DNA of 32,741 nucleotides from Gnetum montanum. Lineage: Eukaryota; Streptophyta; Gnetopsida; Gnetales; Gnetaceae. Position numbers and translations under genes: made by a program. The notes under the pieces are model-generated. The model saw only the letters and a program-made list of their open reading frames with translations. It searched no databases and was not told the origin of the DNA. Shown piece after piece: positions 32,534-32,741 of this stretch. The number at the start of each line of letters is the position of its first letter. The stretch's first letter is position 1. The stretch is taken from the NCBI GenBank assembly GCA_015680685.1, contig MNCI01013908.1, positions 1,042,966-1,075,706 of the forward strand, given 5' to 3'.

Positions 32534-32741
32534 TGTTGGCGACCGTTTGGGACGCGACCGCCAACGAGTGTCCTCAAACAAGATTTAGGTGCCTGCTGGT
32601 CTCTGGCAACACCAAGGCCCAGATACCTCCAAATAACTCAGTAGTTAATGTAAGTATGTGTGTGTGCTGTTGCGGCATGCGGTTGTATGAAATGTGACAA
32701 TTTCGTTGTGTGTGAACTACAAATGACTTTACTTTAAAGAG
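32534..32741 (-). mobile_element. Inverted copy of the end of the 2.6-kb insertion, truncated by the window
   Basis: The 208 bases starting TGTTGGCGACC are the reverse complement of 15870-16076 at about 95% identity, with nearly all differences transitions. It is therefore a second member of the same LTR family, in opposite orientation, starting exactly at the same terminal TGTTGG. The adjoining bases are GGTAG. Confidence 0.8.

Noticed and set aside
15870-32741. Inverted 207-bp copies as terminal inverted repeats of one giant DNA transposon
   Set aside because: Their shared terminal TGTTGG ends face each other rather than outward, so independent LTR insertions are the simpler explanation.

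Overview
The window is plant nuclear DNA made almost entirely of old, nested LTR retrotransposons. The clues are Ty3/gypsy gag-pol fragments full of stops and frameshifts, tRNA-Asp-type primer binding sites, strong CpG loss and long AT-rich spacers. The nesting and decay suit a large, slowly purged plant genome; a gymnosperm is my guess, not something the sequence proves. I see no intact host gene, no rRNA or tRNA gene, and no CRISPR array.

Left part (1-7.0 kb). A minus-strand LTR (1-336) sits inside the 3' end of a plus-strand LTR (337-452), which abuts an integrase 3' fragment (453-1119). A second LTR of that plus-strand family is a complete solo LTR (1756-2329) with a perfect TTGCC target-site duplication. 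After a non-coding stretch comes a gag-protease pseudogene (4092-6904) with no reverse transcriptase behind it.

Middle part (7.0-17.07 kb). A decayed gene lies on the opposite strand to the gag-protease and can be read as nine exons (12888 down to 7607) with recognisable splice sites. Its upstream flank is a degenerate ~190-bp repeat array. The array is split by a 2,638-bp insertion (13439-16076) bounded by TG...CA and a perfect GTTAC duplication. Part of that insertion is strikingly CpG-rich and looks like a gene 5' region.

Right part (17.07 kb to end). Element A, Athila-like, has a 5' LTR, PBS, gag, protease, RT-RNase H, integrase, a long spacer and a downstream ORF3. ORF3 has its own LTR-like promoter and a leader intron. 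The LTR of related element B (26057-26934) cuts ORF3. B runs through gag and protease into RT and is cut at 30821 by a younger minus-strand LTR (D). D is in turn joined at 32534 by an inverted relative of the 2.6-kb insertion. The order of events is therefore A, then B, then D, then the TGTTGG element.

A recurring theme is that the upstream (U3) region of each LTR type carries its own set of short palindromes before a TATA box, and one such module is reused in front of ORF3. Exon limits, LTR ends and family names come from reading by eye and from partial internal comparisons; no database search was possible.
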